Source of the DNA: an uncultured Spirochaetales bacterium
Lineage (GTDB): Bacteria > Spirochaetota > Spirochaetia > Sphaerochaetales > Sphaerochaetaceae
Length of the DNA: 64,000 nt
Reading direction: 5' to 3'
NCBI GenBank assembly: GCA_902781545.1
Contig: CACZJR010000001.1
Coordinates: forward strand, 1-64,000
Of the stretch, positions 17,243 through 25,463 are shown piece after piece; the stretch's first letter is position 1, and each line of letters opens with the position of its first letter. The translations under genes were made by a program, and so were the position numbers. The notes below the pieces were generated by a model, which saw only the letters and a program-made list of their open reading frames with translations, did no database searches and had not been told where the DNA came from.

Positions 17243-18134
17243 TCCAGCTCCCGAGCCTCTCATTCCAGGGCTCTGGTCCATAAGAGGCAAATCCGCCGGT
17301 GGGATAAAATGTCAGCTCTCCGAAATAGACAGTATCTCCCACCTCATACAGATCAACCCTTAAGAAGGGCACCCCCTTTGACAGGGCAGACGCAATCTCA
17401 ATCATCTCATCCAGCTTCCGGGGTCTCTCCGGGGTTATTGACAACAGCTTGTGGTCTGTCCTCTGGAATGGGGCCAATTTCCAGTCGAGTGTGAAAAATG
17501 AGATCTCCTCATCATCAGTGTGCTCAAAGCGTGACACATTAATGAATCTGGGAATGCCGTCAAAGCAGAAGAACTTATAGTCGGTCAACCCGTTTTCCCC
17601 TGCATCAATGTACTCTTCGGCAAATACCTTTCTCTCTATGTCCTTGTATGCCCATTCCCGGTAAAACTCATAATAGTCATGTCTGAGGGAATCCTCGACC
17701 AAATTCCTTGCAGAAGCTGCGTCAAATGACCGTATGTCCTTTACGATGAAGAGCGCGCCTGAATTGTGGTTGCATTTTAGGACAAACCTGTCAGGAAGCC
17801 CCTTGAAATCAATGTCATCAAAATGATCCCAGACTCCCAGGGTCTTGATAATGTGTTTCTCCCCTATGATGGAGGCCACATATTCCTTAGAGGCTATCTT
17901 ATCTGCCATTACATGGTATTTGGGATTGTGGTCATGCAGCTTCAGCCATTGGATCTTCTCATTGAAAGTTTTGGGTCTCTCAATGTCCAGCTGTCTCCCA
18001 GTCTGCCGCTTATACAGCATTCTCAGGAATCTCTCGTCTGACATGTTCTTGTAAAACCCATGGGTGATGTTTACCGATGTCCTGAAATCCGGGTCAGTCA
18101 TGTATCTGAATAGTTTTTGAAGAACATCCTGCAT
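17226..18134 (-). CDS. TupA-like ATP-grasp enzyme (1 of 3)
   Basis: 302 residues. The family core is easily seen: TFNEKIQWLKLHDHNP, MADKIASKEYV, the ATP-binding LPDRFVLKCNHNSG, KVFAEEYIDAGENGLTDYKF, and the C-terminal metal/ATP motif LRVDLYEVGDTVYFGELTFY. TupA belongs to teichuronopeptide synthesis in an alkaliphilic Bacillus; ATP-grasp enzymes join a carboxylate to an amine using ATP. In this locus the likely role is attaching an amino acid or peptide to the polysaccharide, though some members are annotated simply as glycosyltransferases. It starts at the base where the next paralogue's stop lies, so the two are coupled. Confidence 0.82.
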   Translation of the reverse strand: MQDVLQKLFRYMTDPDFRTSVNITHGFYKNMSDERFLRMLYKRQTGRQLDIERPKTFNEKIQWLKLHDHNPKYHVMADKIASKEYVASIIGEKHIIKTLGVWDHFDDIDFKGLPDRFVLKCNHNSGALFIVKDIRSFDAASARNLVEDSLRHDYYEFYREWAYKDIERKVFAEEYIDAGENGLTDYKFFCFDGIPRFINVSRFEHTDDEEISFFTLDWKLAPFQRTDHKLLSITPERPRKLDEMIEIASALSKGVPFLRVDLYEVGDTVYFGELTFYPTGGFASYGPEPWNERLGSWISLPS

Positions 18135-19000
18135 CAGTCTGTATTTCCTTTAGGCAATGATATCCATGACCCGAGAATCCTGTTCCATCTCTCCGGCCTC
18201 ACAGGCGCCAGGCCGCCGCAATGAAAGAACGTCAGCTCTCCGACATAGATTGCACCGTTGACATAGAAGAAGTCAACACGCAGGAACGGAATACCTTCTG
18301 AGAGTATTGCTGCCATCGATCTCATCTGATCAAAGCATGACGGCAGGGCGGGGGGAGCATCTGGCTTTGGATCATCCATCTCAAGGTCCAGATAATGCTG
18401 ATCCATGTCAAAGAAAGCCTCCGTCTTAACATCGGATGCCTCTTGCTCCATGTACATTATCTTCGGTTCCCCGCTGAAGCAGAAAAACTTGTAATCCCAA
18501 AGATGACTACCTTCCTCCTGCTGAAGGTATTGCTCTGCAAAGACTTTCGGAACGATGTCCTTGTATACCCATTCCCTGTTCTGATAGTAGTAATTGGTGC
18601 TCAGACCCTCCACAATCCGTTTGCGGGCTGCATCCATATCAAAAGAATTCTTGTCCTTGCAGATTACATAATGGCCGCTGTCATTATTGCATTTGAGGAC
18701 GAACATGTCTGGAAGGGAGCTGAATTCAATCTCATCAAAACTGTTCCAGATTCCAAGAACCTGCACGGTATGGCCAGGACCCAGCTTCTCTTGAACATAG
18801 GAACGCATGGCTAGCTTATCTGCCATCTGAGTATAACCAGGGTTATGGTCATGCAGTTTCAGCCACTGGAGCTTCTCATTGAATGTGGACGGGCTTCTCA
18901 GATTCGGAATCCGATGAAGGTTCCTGATGAAGTCAAGCCAAACATACGCCTTATCCGGGAGAACCTTTGTGAGAGATTTGCAGAACTTCTTAAGAGACAT
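18134..19000 (-). CDS. TupA-like ATP-grasp enzyme (2 of 3)
   Basis: 289 residues from ATG 19000, preceded by AAGGAGATTCTC, a strong ribosome binding site; the longer TTG-started frame overlaps the upstream glycosyltransferase. It has the same ordered motifs as its neighbour (TFNEKLQWLKLHDHNP, MADKLAMRSYV, MFVLKCNNDSGHYVICKD, KVFAEQYLQQEEGSHLWDYK, LRVDFFYVNGAIYVGELTFF). A short N-terminal helix (MSLKKFCKSLTKVLP) differs from the others. Its start overlaps the glycosyltransferase stop by about 11 bases. Distinct acceptor or amino-acid specificity from the other two copies is likely but unproven. Confidence 0.82.
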   Translation of the reverse strand: MSLKKFCKSLTKVLPDKAYVWLDFIRNLHRIPNLRSPSTFNEKLQWLKLHDHNPGYTQMADKLAMRSYVQEKLGPGHTVQVLGIWNSFDEIEFSSLPDMFVLKCNNDSGHYVICKDKNSFDMDAARKRIVEGLSTNYYYQNREWVYKDIVPKVFAEQYLQQEEGSHLWDYKFFCFSGEPKIMYMEQEASDVKTEAFFDMDQHYLDLEMDDPKPDAPPALPSCFDQMRSMAAILSEGIPFLRVDFFYVNGAIYVGELTFFHCGGLAPVRPERWNRILGSWISLPKGNTD

Positions 19001-20054
19001 GAGAATCTCCTTCGATGGCCGTCCTCCATTTCTCAATAATAACTTTCGTCCTGAATCTCTCGGAAGAGATTCTTGCATTCCTACCGAAAGAAAGTGCAAG
19101 CTCTCTGTCAGACATAAGCAGCCTCATTGCTTCTGTCAGGGCAGTTATGTCACCTACAGGAACAATGATCCCGTCATGTTTGTCTGTGATGATCTCATCA
19201 CTTCCCGCACAATCTGTTGATATACAGGGAAGTCCCATCATCATTGCCTCAATCAGGGCATTTGAGAGCCCCTCAAAGTCTGAAGAGAGCACATACAAAT
19301 CTGCATCTGCCATCTGTTGATGTACATCTGGGACATTTCCTTTCAGCGACACAAAGGCATCAAGTCCAAGCTTCCCGATGAGATTCTCAAGGTTCCCTCT
19401 CTCTGGGCCTTCGCCGTAGATATCAAGGCGCCATCCATCGAATTCTTCATGAAGACTGGAGAAGGCCTTGATGAGCATCATGTGGTTTTTCTGCGGATCG
19501 AGTCGGCCTGATGCCACTATGCGTTTGCCTCCGTATGTGGCAATGGTACTGACATTTACAGGGTTCGGTATGATCACGCTTTTTTCTTTGACCTTGTCAG
19601 GGAAATAATTGAACGCACGTTTCGTTTGCATGATGCAGCAGTCGCTGTGTGAGTAAATTGAGTTCAGCATTGACCTGACAATAATGTTTCTTTTGTCCTG
19701 GGTTGGGTCTATCCTCTCGGAAACCACGAAGCGGGCTTTTGTCTTGCGGCAGGCAGGACCTGAGATAAGGCATGTGTTTGCCATGAAGGAGACAATGATA
19801 TCAGGTTTTAATGTCTTTACGGTTCTCCTGGCACGGCAGATGAGGAAGGGGTACATCAGTGCCACGCTCTTGCTGTCATCTGAGATATCAATGACATCAA
19901 TTGACTTGTCAAGGTCATAGCCTATGTGGCTGTGCAGAAGCATCAGGATGCTGACTTTCCAGCCCCTGGAGGCATAATCATTTGCCAGAATAGAAACCAC
20001 ACGTTCTGCACCACCTCTTATCATTGACGGTATCATGAACATGATATTCTTCAT
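18990..20054 (-). CDS. GT4-family glycosyltransferase
   Basis: 354 residues from ATG 20054 (MKNIMFMIPSMIRGGAERVV), chosen because the GGAER motif normally lies within the first ~15 residues; an upstream ATG at 20099 adds 15 residues without a ribosome binding site. GT-B motifs: VASGRLDPQKNHMMLIKAFS, LDIYGEGPERGNLENL and the donor site EGLSNALIEAMMMGLPCIS. It resembles the plus-strand enzyme at 16136 and heads a three-gene minus-strand unit with two ATP-grasp genes. Sugar and linkage unknown. Confidence 0.88.
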   Translation of the reverse strand: MKNIMFMIPSMIRGGAERVVSILANDYASRGWKVSILMLLHSHIGYDLDKSIDVIDISDDSKSVALMYPFLICRARRTVKTLKPDIIVSFMANTCLISGPACRKTKARFVVSERIDPTQDKRNIIVRSMLNSIYSHSDCCIMQTKRAFNYFPDKVKEKSVIIPNPVNVSTIATYGGKRIVASGRLDPQKNHMMLIKAFSSLHEEFDGWRLDIYGEGPERGNLENLIGKLGLDAFVSLKGNVPDVHQQMADADLYVLSSDFEGLSNALIEAMMMGLPCISTDCAGSDEIITDKHDGIIVPVGDITALTEAMRLLMSDRELALSFGRNARISSERFRTKVIIEKWRTAIEGDSHVS

Positions 20055-20198
20055 CTCTGCACAACCTGCCTTATGGTTCAAGTATCCAAATTCTACCATT
20101 AATCATCATAATTTCACAGTGCGGTTTTTCCGCATTGCTGAGTCAGTGTTTTTAAGTTATGCTTTAATATGGTGATTATTGCAGCAGGGAGTGCGTAA

Positions 20199-21290
20199 TT
20201 GAAGGTCCTTATACTGTCAAACCTGACATCCTACACCTACAACTTCAGGTATGAGATACTCAAGGCCATGATGGAGGCACGTCATGAAGTGACCGTCGTC
20301 TGTGACAACGACGACTCAACCAAGCAGTCGGAGCTGGAGAGGCTCGGCTGCAGGATGATCATTGTGCCGTTCAACGGCAAAGGCACCAACATCTCCGAGG
20401 AGCTGCAGCTTCTACGCACATACAGGCATATAGTCAAGGAAATAAGACCGGACTTCATTTTCACATTCACGATCAAGATGAATCTTTACGGAGGCCTTGT
20501 CGCAAGAAGGTTCAGGATCCCTTATGTGCCTATGATCACCGGGCTCGGAGAGCTTGAGAAGACCGGAAAACTGCGCATGGTGCTGATGTTCCTGCATAAG
20601 AGAGTCATGCCCAAGGCCAAGGCCGTGGTATTCCAGAACCAGGCCAACATGGACTTCTTCAAGGAGCATGGCATTAAGACAAGGAAATCCATACTTGTCC
20701 CTGGCTCTGGAATTAATCTTGAAAAACATGCCTGTTATCCGTACCCTGCAGAAAATAATGGTCTGAAATTTGCTTTTATCGGAAGATTAACTGATGCCAA
20801 AGGAATCTCAGAGTATCTCTCAATGGCAGAGGTTGAGAAAAAGAGGCATCCGGATTTCACATTCTTCATTGCCGGGCTGTGTGATGCAAAGTTCCGTGAG
20901 AGGGTGGAGGACCTTCATTCCAGGGGGGTCGTGAATTACCTGGGTCAGCTTCCGGACACAAGGGAGCTTCTGCGGGAGATGCACTGTCTTGTCCTTCCCA
21001 CATATCATCCTGAGGGGCTGTCCAATGTCCTTCTTGAGACTGCAGCCACGGGCAGGCCTGCCATATGCACGTCAAGGCCCGGGTGCAGGGAGGTTGTCCA
21101 GGACGGAGTGAACGGGCTTTACTGTGAGCCCAGAAATGTTGATAATCTTGTTGGCGTTGTCGAGCAGTTCTGCGCAATGACCGAGAGCCGTCACAGGGAG
21201 ATGGGGCTCGAGGGCCGCAGGATTGCCGAGTCCCGCTTTGACCGCGGCATTGTGGTCAAGACATATCTGGAGCTTTTGGATGAGAAATGA
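20199..21290 (+). CDS. GT4-family glycosyltransferase
   Basis: 363 residues from TTG 20199, with AGGGA at 20186-20190 as a plausible ribosome binding site. The N-terminus (MKVLILSNLTSYTYNFRYEI) and the segment PYVPMITGLGELEKTGK are of the type seen in PglA/CapM-like transferases that act early on lipid-linked sugars. C-terminal donor-binding motifs are FIGRLTDAKGISEYL, HPEGLSNVLLETAATGRPAI and SRPGCREVVQDGVNG. The next ATP-grasp gene starts inside its last codons. It probably adds the second or a later sugar of the repeat; specificity is not readable. Confidence 0.88.
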   Translation: MKVLILSNLTSYTYNFRYEILKAMMEARHEVTVVCDNDDSTKQSELERLGCRMIIVPFNGKGTNISEELQLLRTYRHIVKEIRPDFIFTFTIKMNLYGGLVARRFRIPYVPMITGLGELEKTGKLRMVLMFLHKRVMPKAKAVVFQNQANMDFFKEHGIKTRKSILVPGSGINLEKHACYPYPAENNGLKFAFIGRLTDAKGISEYLSMAEVEKKRHPDFTFFIAGLCDAKFRERVEDLHSRGVVNYLGQLPDTRELLREMHCLVLPTYHPEGLSNVLLETAATGRPAICTSRPGCREVVQDGVNGLYCEPRNVDNLVGVVEQFCAMTESRHREMGLEGRRIAESRFDRGIVVKTYLELLDEK

Positions 21291-22188
21291 AGCCATTCAC
21301 AGGATCAAGAGGATCCTGGGGAAGAATGTCATATCTGCCTTTTACCGTTCTCTTGGTTTTCTGTCGGATGATAGATACCTTCGCCTGATCTACAGGCTCA
21401 GGATGGGAAAGAGGCTTGACTTGGAGAATCCTCAGTCGTTTACAGAGAAGCTCCAGTGGCTCAAGCTTCATGACCATAACCCTGAATACACCAGAATGGC
21501 AGACAAGCTCGGCATGCGTGATTTCGTCAGAGAGAGAATAGGGGAAGGCCACACCGCCGCATTGCTGGGTGTCTGGGACTGCTTCTCGGAAATTGACTTC
21601 GATGCGCTTCCGGAGAGATTTGTCCTGAAGACCACACATGACAGCGGAAGCTATGTCATATGCAGGAACAAGTCAGAACTGGACATCCCGCATGCACGTA
21701 AGAAACTCGAGAGGAGCCTGGGGCGTAACTACTACAGGACAACAAGGGAGTGGCAGTACAAGAATATCAGGCCGAGGATAATCGCTGAGCAGTACCTTGA
21801 TGACGGCAATGAATGCCTTACGGACTACAAGTTCTTCTGCATCAACGGGAAACCGCATTTCATGTATGTGGAGCAGGAGACCGCACATAATCCGGGTCAG
21901 ACGATAGTCGATATGGACTTCAAGGTTGTGCCGTTTCTGATGGAGGACAGAAGAAACGAAGTAATGCCGAAAAAGCCGCTTCTGTTTGACCGCATGAGGG
22001 AATATGCTGAGAAGCTGGCAGAAGGGACTCCGTTTCTCCGTGTCGACATGTATTGCATAGGAGAGACGATTTATATTGGAGAGCTCACCTTTTACCATTA
22101 TGGTGGCTTTATTCCGTTCAATCCTGCAGAATGGGATTACAAGCTCGGGCAGGAGCTTGATATAGAGAGTATTGGGAGCAGAGTATGA
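21280..22188 (+). CDS. TupA-like ATP-grasp enzyme (3 of 3)
   Basis: 302 residues from ATG 21280, overlapping the end of the glycosyltransferase by 11 bases; the longer frame upstream reads through that gene. It carries the full family pattern (SFTEKLQWLKLHDHNP, MADKLGMRDFV, RFVLKTTHDSGSYVICRN, RIIAEQYLDDGNECLTDYKF, LRVDMYCIGETIYIGELTFY). Its stop overlaps the ATG of the Wzi-like gene that follows (ATGA). Copy 1 and copy 3 are the same length. Being on the opposite strand and in a different block from copies 1 and 2, it may modify a different position of the polymer. Confidence 0.82.
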   Translation: MRNEAIHRIKRILGKNVISAFYRSLGFLSDDRYLRLIYRLRMGKRLDLENPQSFTEKLQWLKLHDHNPEYTRMADKLGMRDFVRERIGEGHTAALLGVWDCFSEIDFDALPERFVLKTTHDSGSYVICRNKSELDIPHARKKLERSLGRNYYRTTREWQYKNIRPRIIAEQYLDDGNECLTDYKFFCINGKPHFMYVEQETAHNPGQTIVDMDFKVVPFLMEDRRNEVMPKKPLLFDRMREYAEKLAEGTPFLRVDMYCIGETIYIGELTFYHYGGFIPFNPAEWDYKLGQELDIESIGSRV

Positions 22189-24014
22189 GGGGAAAGAGGT
22201 TTTTGGTTCTGGCAGTATTGTTGATTCTGCCTGTATGTGTTTTCGCAGCACAGTTTCACAGTGTTCCCATCGGTAATGAGGCATACAAGCTGATAGACGC
22301 CGCAGTTGTGCGCGGGGCAATTGCACCGCAAAGTGATGCAAGACCGTACAACGTGAATGTGGTTCGTGCTCTTTTGAATGAGATGCTTGCCTCTGATTGC
22401 TTCACGGCCTCGGAGAAAAACCAGATCAACCGGGTACTGGGCGATCTTGAGTCCCAGTATGGGGATGCACCGACATCTGAATTCAATGATATCTTCAAGA
22501 AGGGATATCTGAGGTCCGCCTCACCGAACTCCACCTCAGTCGGAGCGGTGGCATCTTTTGACTTTGCCTTGGGAATTGACTCCACAGAGGGTGCGGCTGA
22601 TGCAATTGACGCCAGATTCAGCGGAATGGCATACATCAGGGGGGATCTTTTCTCATTCATGTCTTTTGACCTCAACTTCAAGCTCAATCTGGACAGGATT
22701 GATCCCAGAACAAGGCTTGCGACAGACCTTGTGATTAACTGTGACGGATTCTACATGGACTTCTTCCATGGCGGAGACAGGCTTACAGAGTTGCCAAGAC
22801 CAGAGGAAGAGGTGGGTATGTTCGGATTCTTTCTTGGAATTGAGTCCTTCCCGGAAGTGTCGCTGAGCTTCAAGGATGAGCTTTTCTCTGCCAGAATCGG
22901 GACTGTGAGGCGCTCATGGGGCCCAGGTTTCAACAATCTTGGTCTTTCGGGATCAGCAAGGGCTTTTGATGGGATTGAGCTGAGCCTGCATCCTGTCTCC
23001 TGGTTCAGATATGATGTCCTTACAGGTTCTCTTGGAAACGTGTCTCTGGACTCAGTTTTCGGTGTGGAATGGCCGTCCGAGAACATGGATACAAAGGGCG
23101 GTAAGTACAGCAACAACTTCAGCATGCACAGGGTTGAAATAGGGCCTTTTGCCGGAGTGAAGTTCGGTATATGGGAGTCAGTGGTCTGGAGGAAACGCTT
23201 TGAGATATCCTACCTGAACCCGTTTGCAATATACATGTTCACACAGAATGCCCTTGGAGACTATGACAATGTCCTTGCCGGCTTTGATCTGTCATACACG
23301 CTTGCTGGGGTCGGACGTTTCTACGCTGCCCTGGCGATGGATGAGCTCAACAACGCAAAGCTGTTCAGCAATCCGAGGAACATCCTCTCTTATCAGATCG
23401 GGGCACAGTTCTCCCCCAGGATCCTTGATTTCTCACTGCTTACTGTACAGGCCACATATGTGCCTTCTTTCTTTGGCTCACACTATCAGGCCCAGGAGCC
23501 GCTTTTCGCGGATGTGCCTTATACCACGGCATATGTGAACAAGGGTCAGAACATCAGTTATCCTGTCAATCCTGACACTCTGGAGATTCTTCTCAACTGC
23601 AAGACCACCCTAGAGAAAGGTTGGGTCATAGACATGACCGTCAAGGACCAGATGCGTAGCGCACAATATTCATACAAGACAACAGGAACAGACATCCTGA
23701 CTTATATGTCTTATGACGCATATGACTACGGAGACGGTGGAGACTTCGGCGCCTATCACAAGAGGGCTTTCTTCGATAACATCTGGAACAACGCCCTGGC
23801 GGTGGAGGGCAAGGTGGAGAAGAAGCTGGATGCCTTCCCGATCACCGTCGGTTTCGGCCTCAACTGTATATGGAATATGACACGTGCCTTCAGTCCGACC
23901 GTTATGCACGGCTATGAGGGCTATGATTTCAATCCGGGTGCAGTTGAGTTCTCGGGAGACTGGGAGAACACTGTGGTTGTCAGTGTGTCGATGGGGGCAA
24001 AGATCTATTACTGA
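22185..24014 (+). CDS. Wzi-like capsule assembly/anchoring outer-membrane protein
   Basis: 609 residues with signal peptide MRGKRFLVLAVLLILPVCVFA. A variant of the family N-terminal motif follows (HSVPIGNEAYKLIDAAVVRG, then SDARPYNVNVVRALL), close to the form seen in Wzi proteins of Bacteroidetes. The internal signature is GTVRRSWGPGFNNLGLSGSAR. Barrel-like strands follow, ending in GAKIYY. Translationally coupled to ATP-grasp copy 3. It is the last gene of the locus; only nine bases separate its stop from the convergent purD. Confidence 0.74.
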   Translation: MRGKRFLVLAVLLILPVCVFAAQFHSVPIGNEAYKLIDAAVVRGAIAPQSDARPYNVNVVRALLNEMLASDCFTASEKNQINRVLGDLESQYGDAPTSEFNDIFKKGYLRSASPNSTSVGAVASFDFALGIDSTEGAADAIDARFSGMAYIRGDLFSFMSFDLNFKLNLDRIDPRTRLATDLVINCDGFYMDFFHGGDRLTELPRPEEEVGMFGFFLGIESFPEVSLSFKDELFSARIGTVRRSWGPGFNNLGLSGSARAFDGIELSLHPVSWFRYDVLTGSLGNVSLDSVFGVEWPSENMDTKGGKYSNNFSMHRVEIGPFAGVKFGIWESVVWRKRFEISYLNPFAIYMFTQNALGDYDNVLAGFDLSYTLAGVGRFYAALAMDELNNAKLFSNPRNILSYQIGAQFSPRILDFSLLTVQATYVPSFFGSHYQAQEPLFADVPYTTAYVNKGQNISYPVNPDTLEILLNCKTTLEKGWVIDMTVKDQMRSAQYSYKTTGTDILTYMSYDAYDYGDGGDFGAYHKRAFFDNIWNNALAVEGKVEKKLDAFPITVGFGLNCIWNMTRAFSPTVMHGYEGYDFNPGAVEFSGDWENTVVVSVSMGAKIYY

Positions 24015-24023
24015 TGAGGTTGC

Positions 24024-25307
24024 TCAGGCTTCCGTCACGCTCTCGAAGAACTTGACTCCGATATCGCTCCTGTACCAGGAGCCGTCAAAGCTCACCATGT
24101 CGATTGATTTGTAGACCCTTGAGTTGGCAAGCAGGATGTTCTTGTCGACTCCGACCACGGTGGCGGCTCTTCCTCCGTTCGTGAAGATCCCGTTCTCCCT
24201 GCTGTCCACGGCACCGAAGAACAGGAATGTGCCGTTCTCAAAGGCGTTGCTCATGTACTGCGGCGGGATAGGTGCGAGCTTCTGGCCTGTCTTTGTGTCC
24301 TCCGGGTAGCCTTCGGATGCAACAACAACCGCAACAGCGCTGTTGCCGGACATCTCAAGACGTACACTCTTGAGGGTGTTGTCGTGCATTGCCATCATGA
24401 GATCGCAGAGATCATTACGGATCAGCGGGACCATTGCCTGTGTGGCCGGGTCATTCAGCCTGACATGGTAGTCAAGGAGGACCGGACCGTTGTCACTGAT
24501 TGTCAGTGAGAATGTAAGGATCCCCTTGTAGTAGAGCTTCTCCTTCTTCAGGGCCTTGAATGTGGGGTGGATTATCTTCCTTGAGATCTCATCCTTGATG
24601 TCCTGGTCAAGTGGAAGCGGGCAGACTGCGCCCATTCCGCCTGTGGCGACGCCATGGCCTATATCAGTGTGCTCACGCTTTGTGTACTCATAGCAGATAG
24701 GAAGGACGAAATAGCCCTCGTTGTCCATGAGGATGGAGATTGTCACCGCCTTTCCCTGGATATGGGTCTCAACCACAACAGGACTCTTCTTCAGGAGGTT
24801 TGTGCCGTAGGCAAGGAGGGCGTTGGTGTCATCAGAGCTGATCATCACCCTCGAAGGTGAGAGATCGTTGGGCTTGATGGTGAATGTGGTGCCCTTGTGC
24901 CGGTTCAGGAATGAGGAGAGCTCCTCAACGCTCTTGAAGATGTTGTATTCGGGAATGGGTATGCCGTACTTTGAGGCGAACTGCCTTGAGAAACTGCGGT
25001 CACTGTCCAGTTTCAGGGCATAGCCCGGGGTGCCGAATGTCTCGATCCCGTGCTTGTTCAGATAATCGATCACACCAGTCTGCAGAGGCTCCTCTGTCCC
25101 GATGAAGACAAAATCAATCCCGTTCTCACGGCATGCCGCAAGGACCTGCTCTTTGTCGGACGGGTCAACGTCCGGAAGATTCACTGCAAATGACGCTGTC
25201 CCTGGATTGCTCGGTGCCACATAAAGACCTTCAATGAGCTTGCTTCTTGAAAACCACCATGCTATTGCATGATCTTTTGCTCCGGAACCCAAAACCAGTA
25301 CCTTCAT
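24024..25307 (-). CDS. purD: Phosphoribosylamine-glycine ligase
   Basis: 427 residues from ATG 25307, with a GAGGGAG ribosome binding site; an upstream frame extension has none. It begins MKVLVLGSGAKDHAIAWWF, the nucleotide-fold opening of GARS, and continues with GLYVAPSNPGTASFAVNL, FIGTEEPLQTG, the ATP-grasp segment FTIKPNDLSPSRVMI, and VLLDYHVRLNDPATQAMVPL (usually E-x-N-x-RxGDPE; here DYHVRLNDPAT, a slight change). The enzyme makes glycinamide ribonucleotide in purine synthesis. It stands alone, divergent from the tatD gene. Usual opening is GSGGREHA; here GSGAKDHA, a conservative variation. Length is normal. Confidence 0.85.
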   Translation of the reverse strand: MKVLVLGSGAKDHAIAWWFSRSKLIEGLYVAPSNPGTASFAVNLPDVDPSDKEQVLAACRENGIDFVFIGTEEPLQTGVIDYLNKHGIETFGTPGYALKLDSDRSFSRQFASKYGIPIPEYNIFKSVEELSSFLNRHKGTTFTIKPNDLSPSRVMISSDDTNALLAYGTNLLKKSPVVVETHIQGKAVTISILMDNEGYFVLPICYEYTKREHTDIGHGVATGGMGAVCPLPLDQDIKDEISRKIIHPTFKALKKEKLYYKGILTFSLTISDNGPVLLDYHVRLNDPATQAMVPLIRNDLCDLMMAMHDNTLKSVRLEMSGNSAVAVVVASEGYPEDTKTGQKLAPIPPQYMSNAFENGTFLFFGAVDSRENGIFTNGGRAATVVGVDKNILLANSRVYKSIDMVSFDGSWYRSDIGVKFFESVTEA

Positions 25308-25373
25308 ACTTCCACTCCCTCTCGATACTGGAAAAGTAACATTTCTGTAATGCAAGGTCAATTGATTGAAAAC

Positions 25374-25402
25374 TTGACTGAGGGTAAAAGCCGTGCTAAC
25401 TT
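25374..25402 (+). promoter_or_regulatory. Promoter for the tatD-dus unit
   Basis: TTGACT at 25374-25379 and TAACTT at 25397-25402 with a 17-base spacer, in the 156-base divergent gap between purD and tatD. A clear AAAGGAG lies just before the ATG at 25464. Confidence 0.5.
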
Positions 25403-25463
25403 ATATCTGCTGAATACATAATTCGTTCGCATAAAATAATCATTGACATAGAAAGGAGCCTCT

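Noticed and set aside
20120-20134. Small hairpin TGCGG-TTTTT-CCGCA in the divergent gap before the glycosyltransferase at 20199
   Set aside because: A five-base stem with no T run outside the loop and no repeat of it nearby; too little to call a site.
21673-22341. 222-codon minus-strand frame opposite ATP-grasp copy 3
   Set aside because: It runs across two well-supported plus-strand genes and its sequence is not protein-like; a shadow of the opposite strand.
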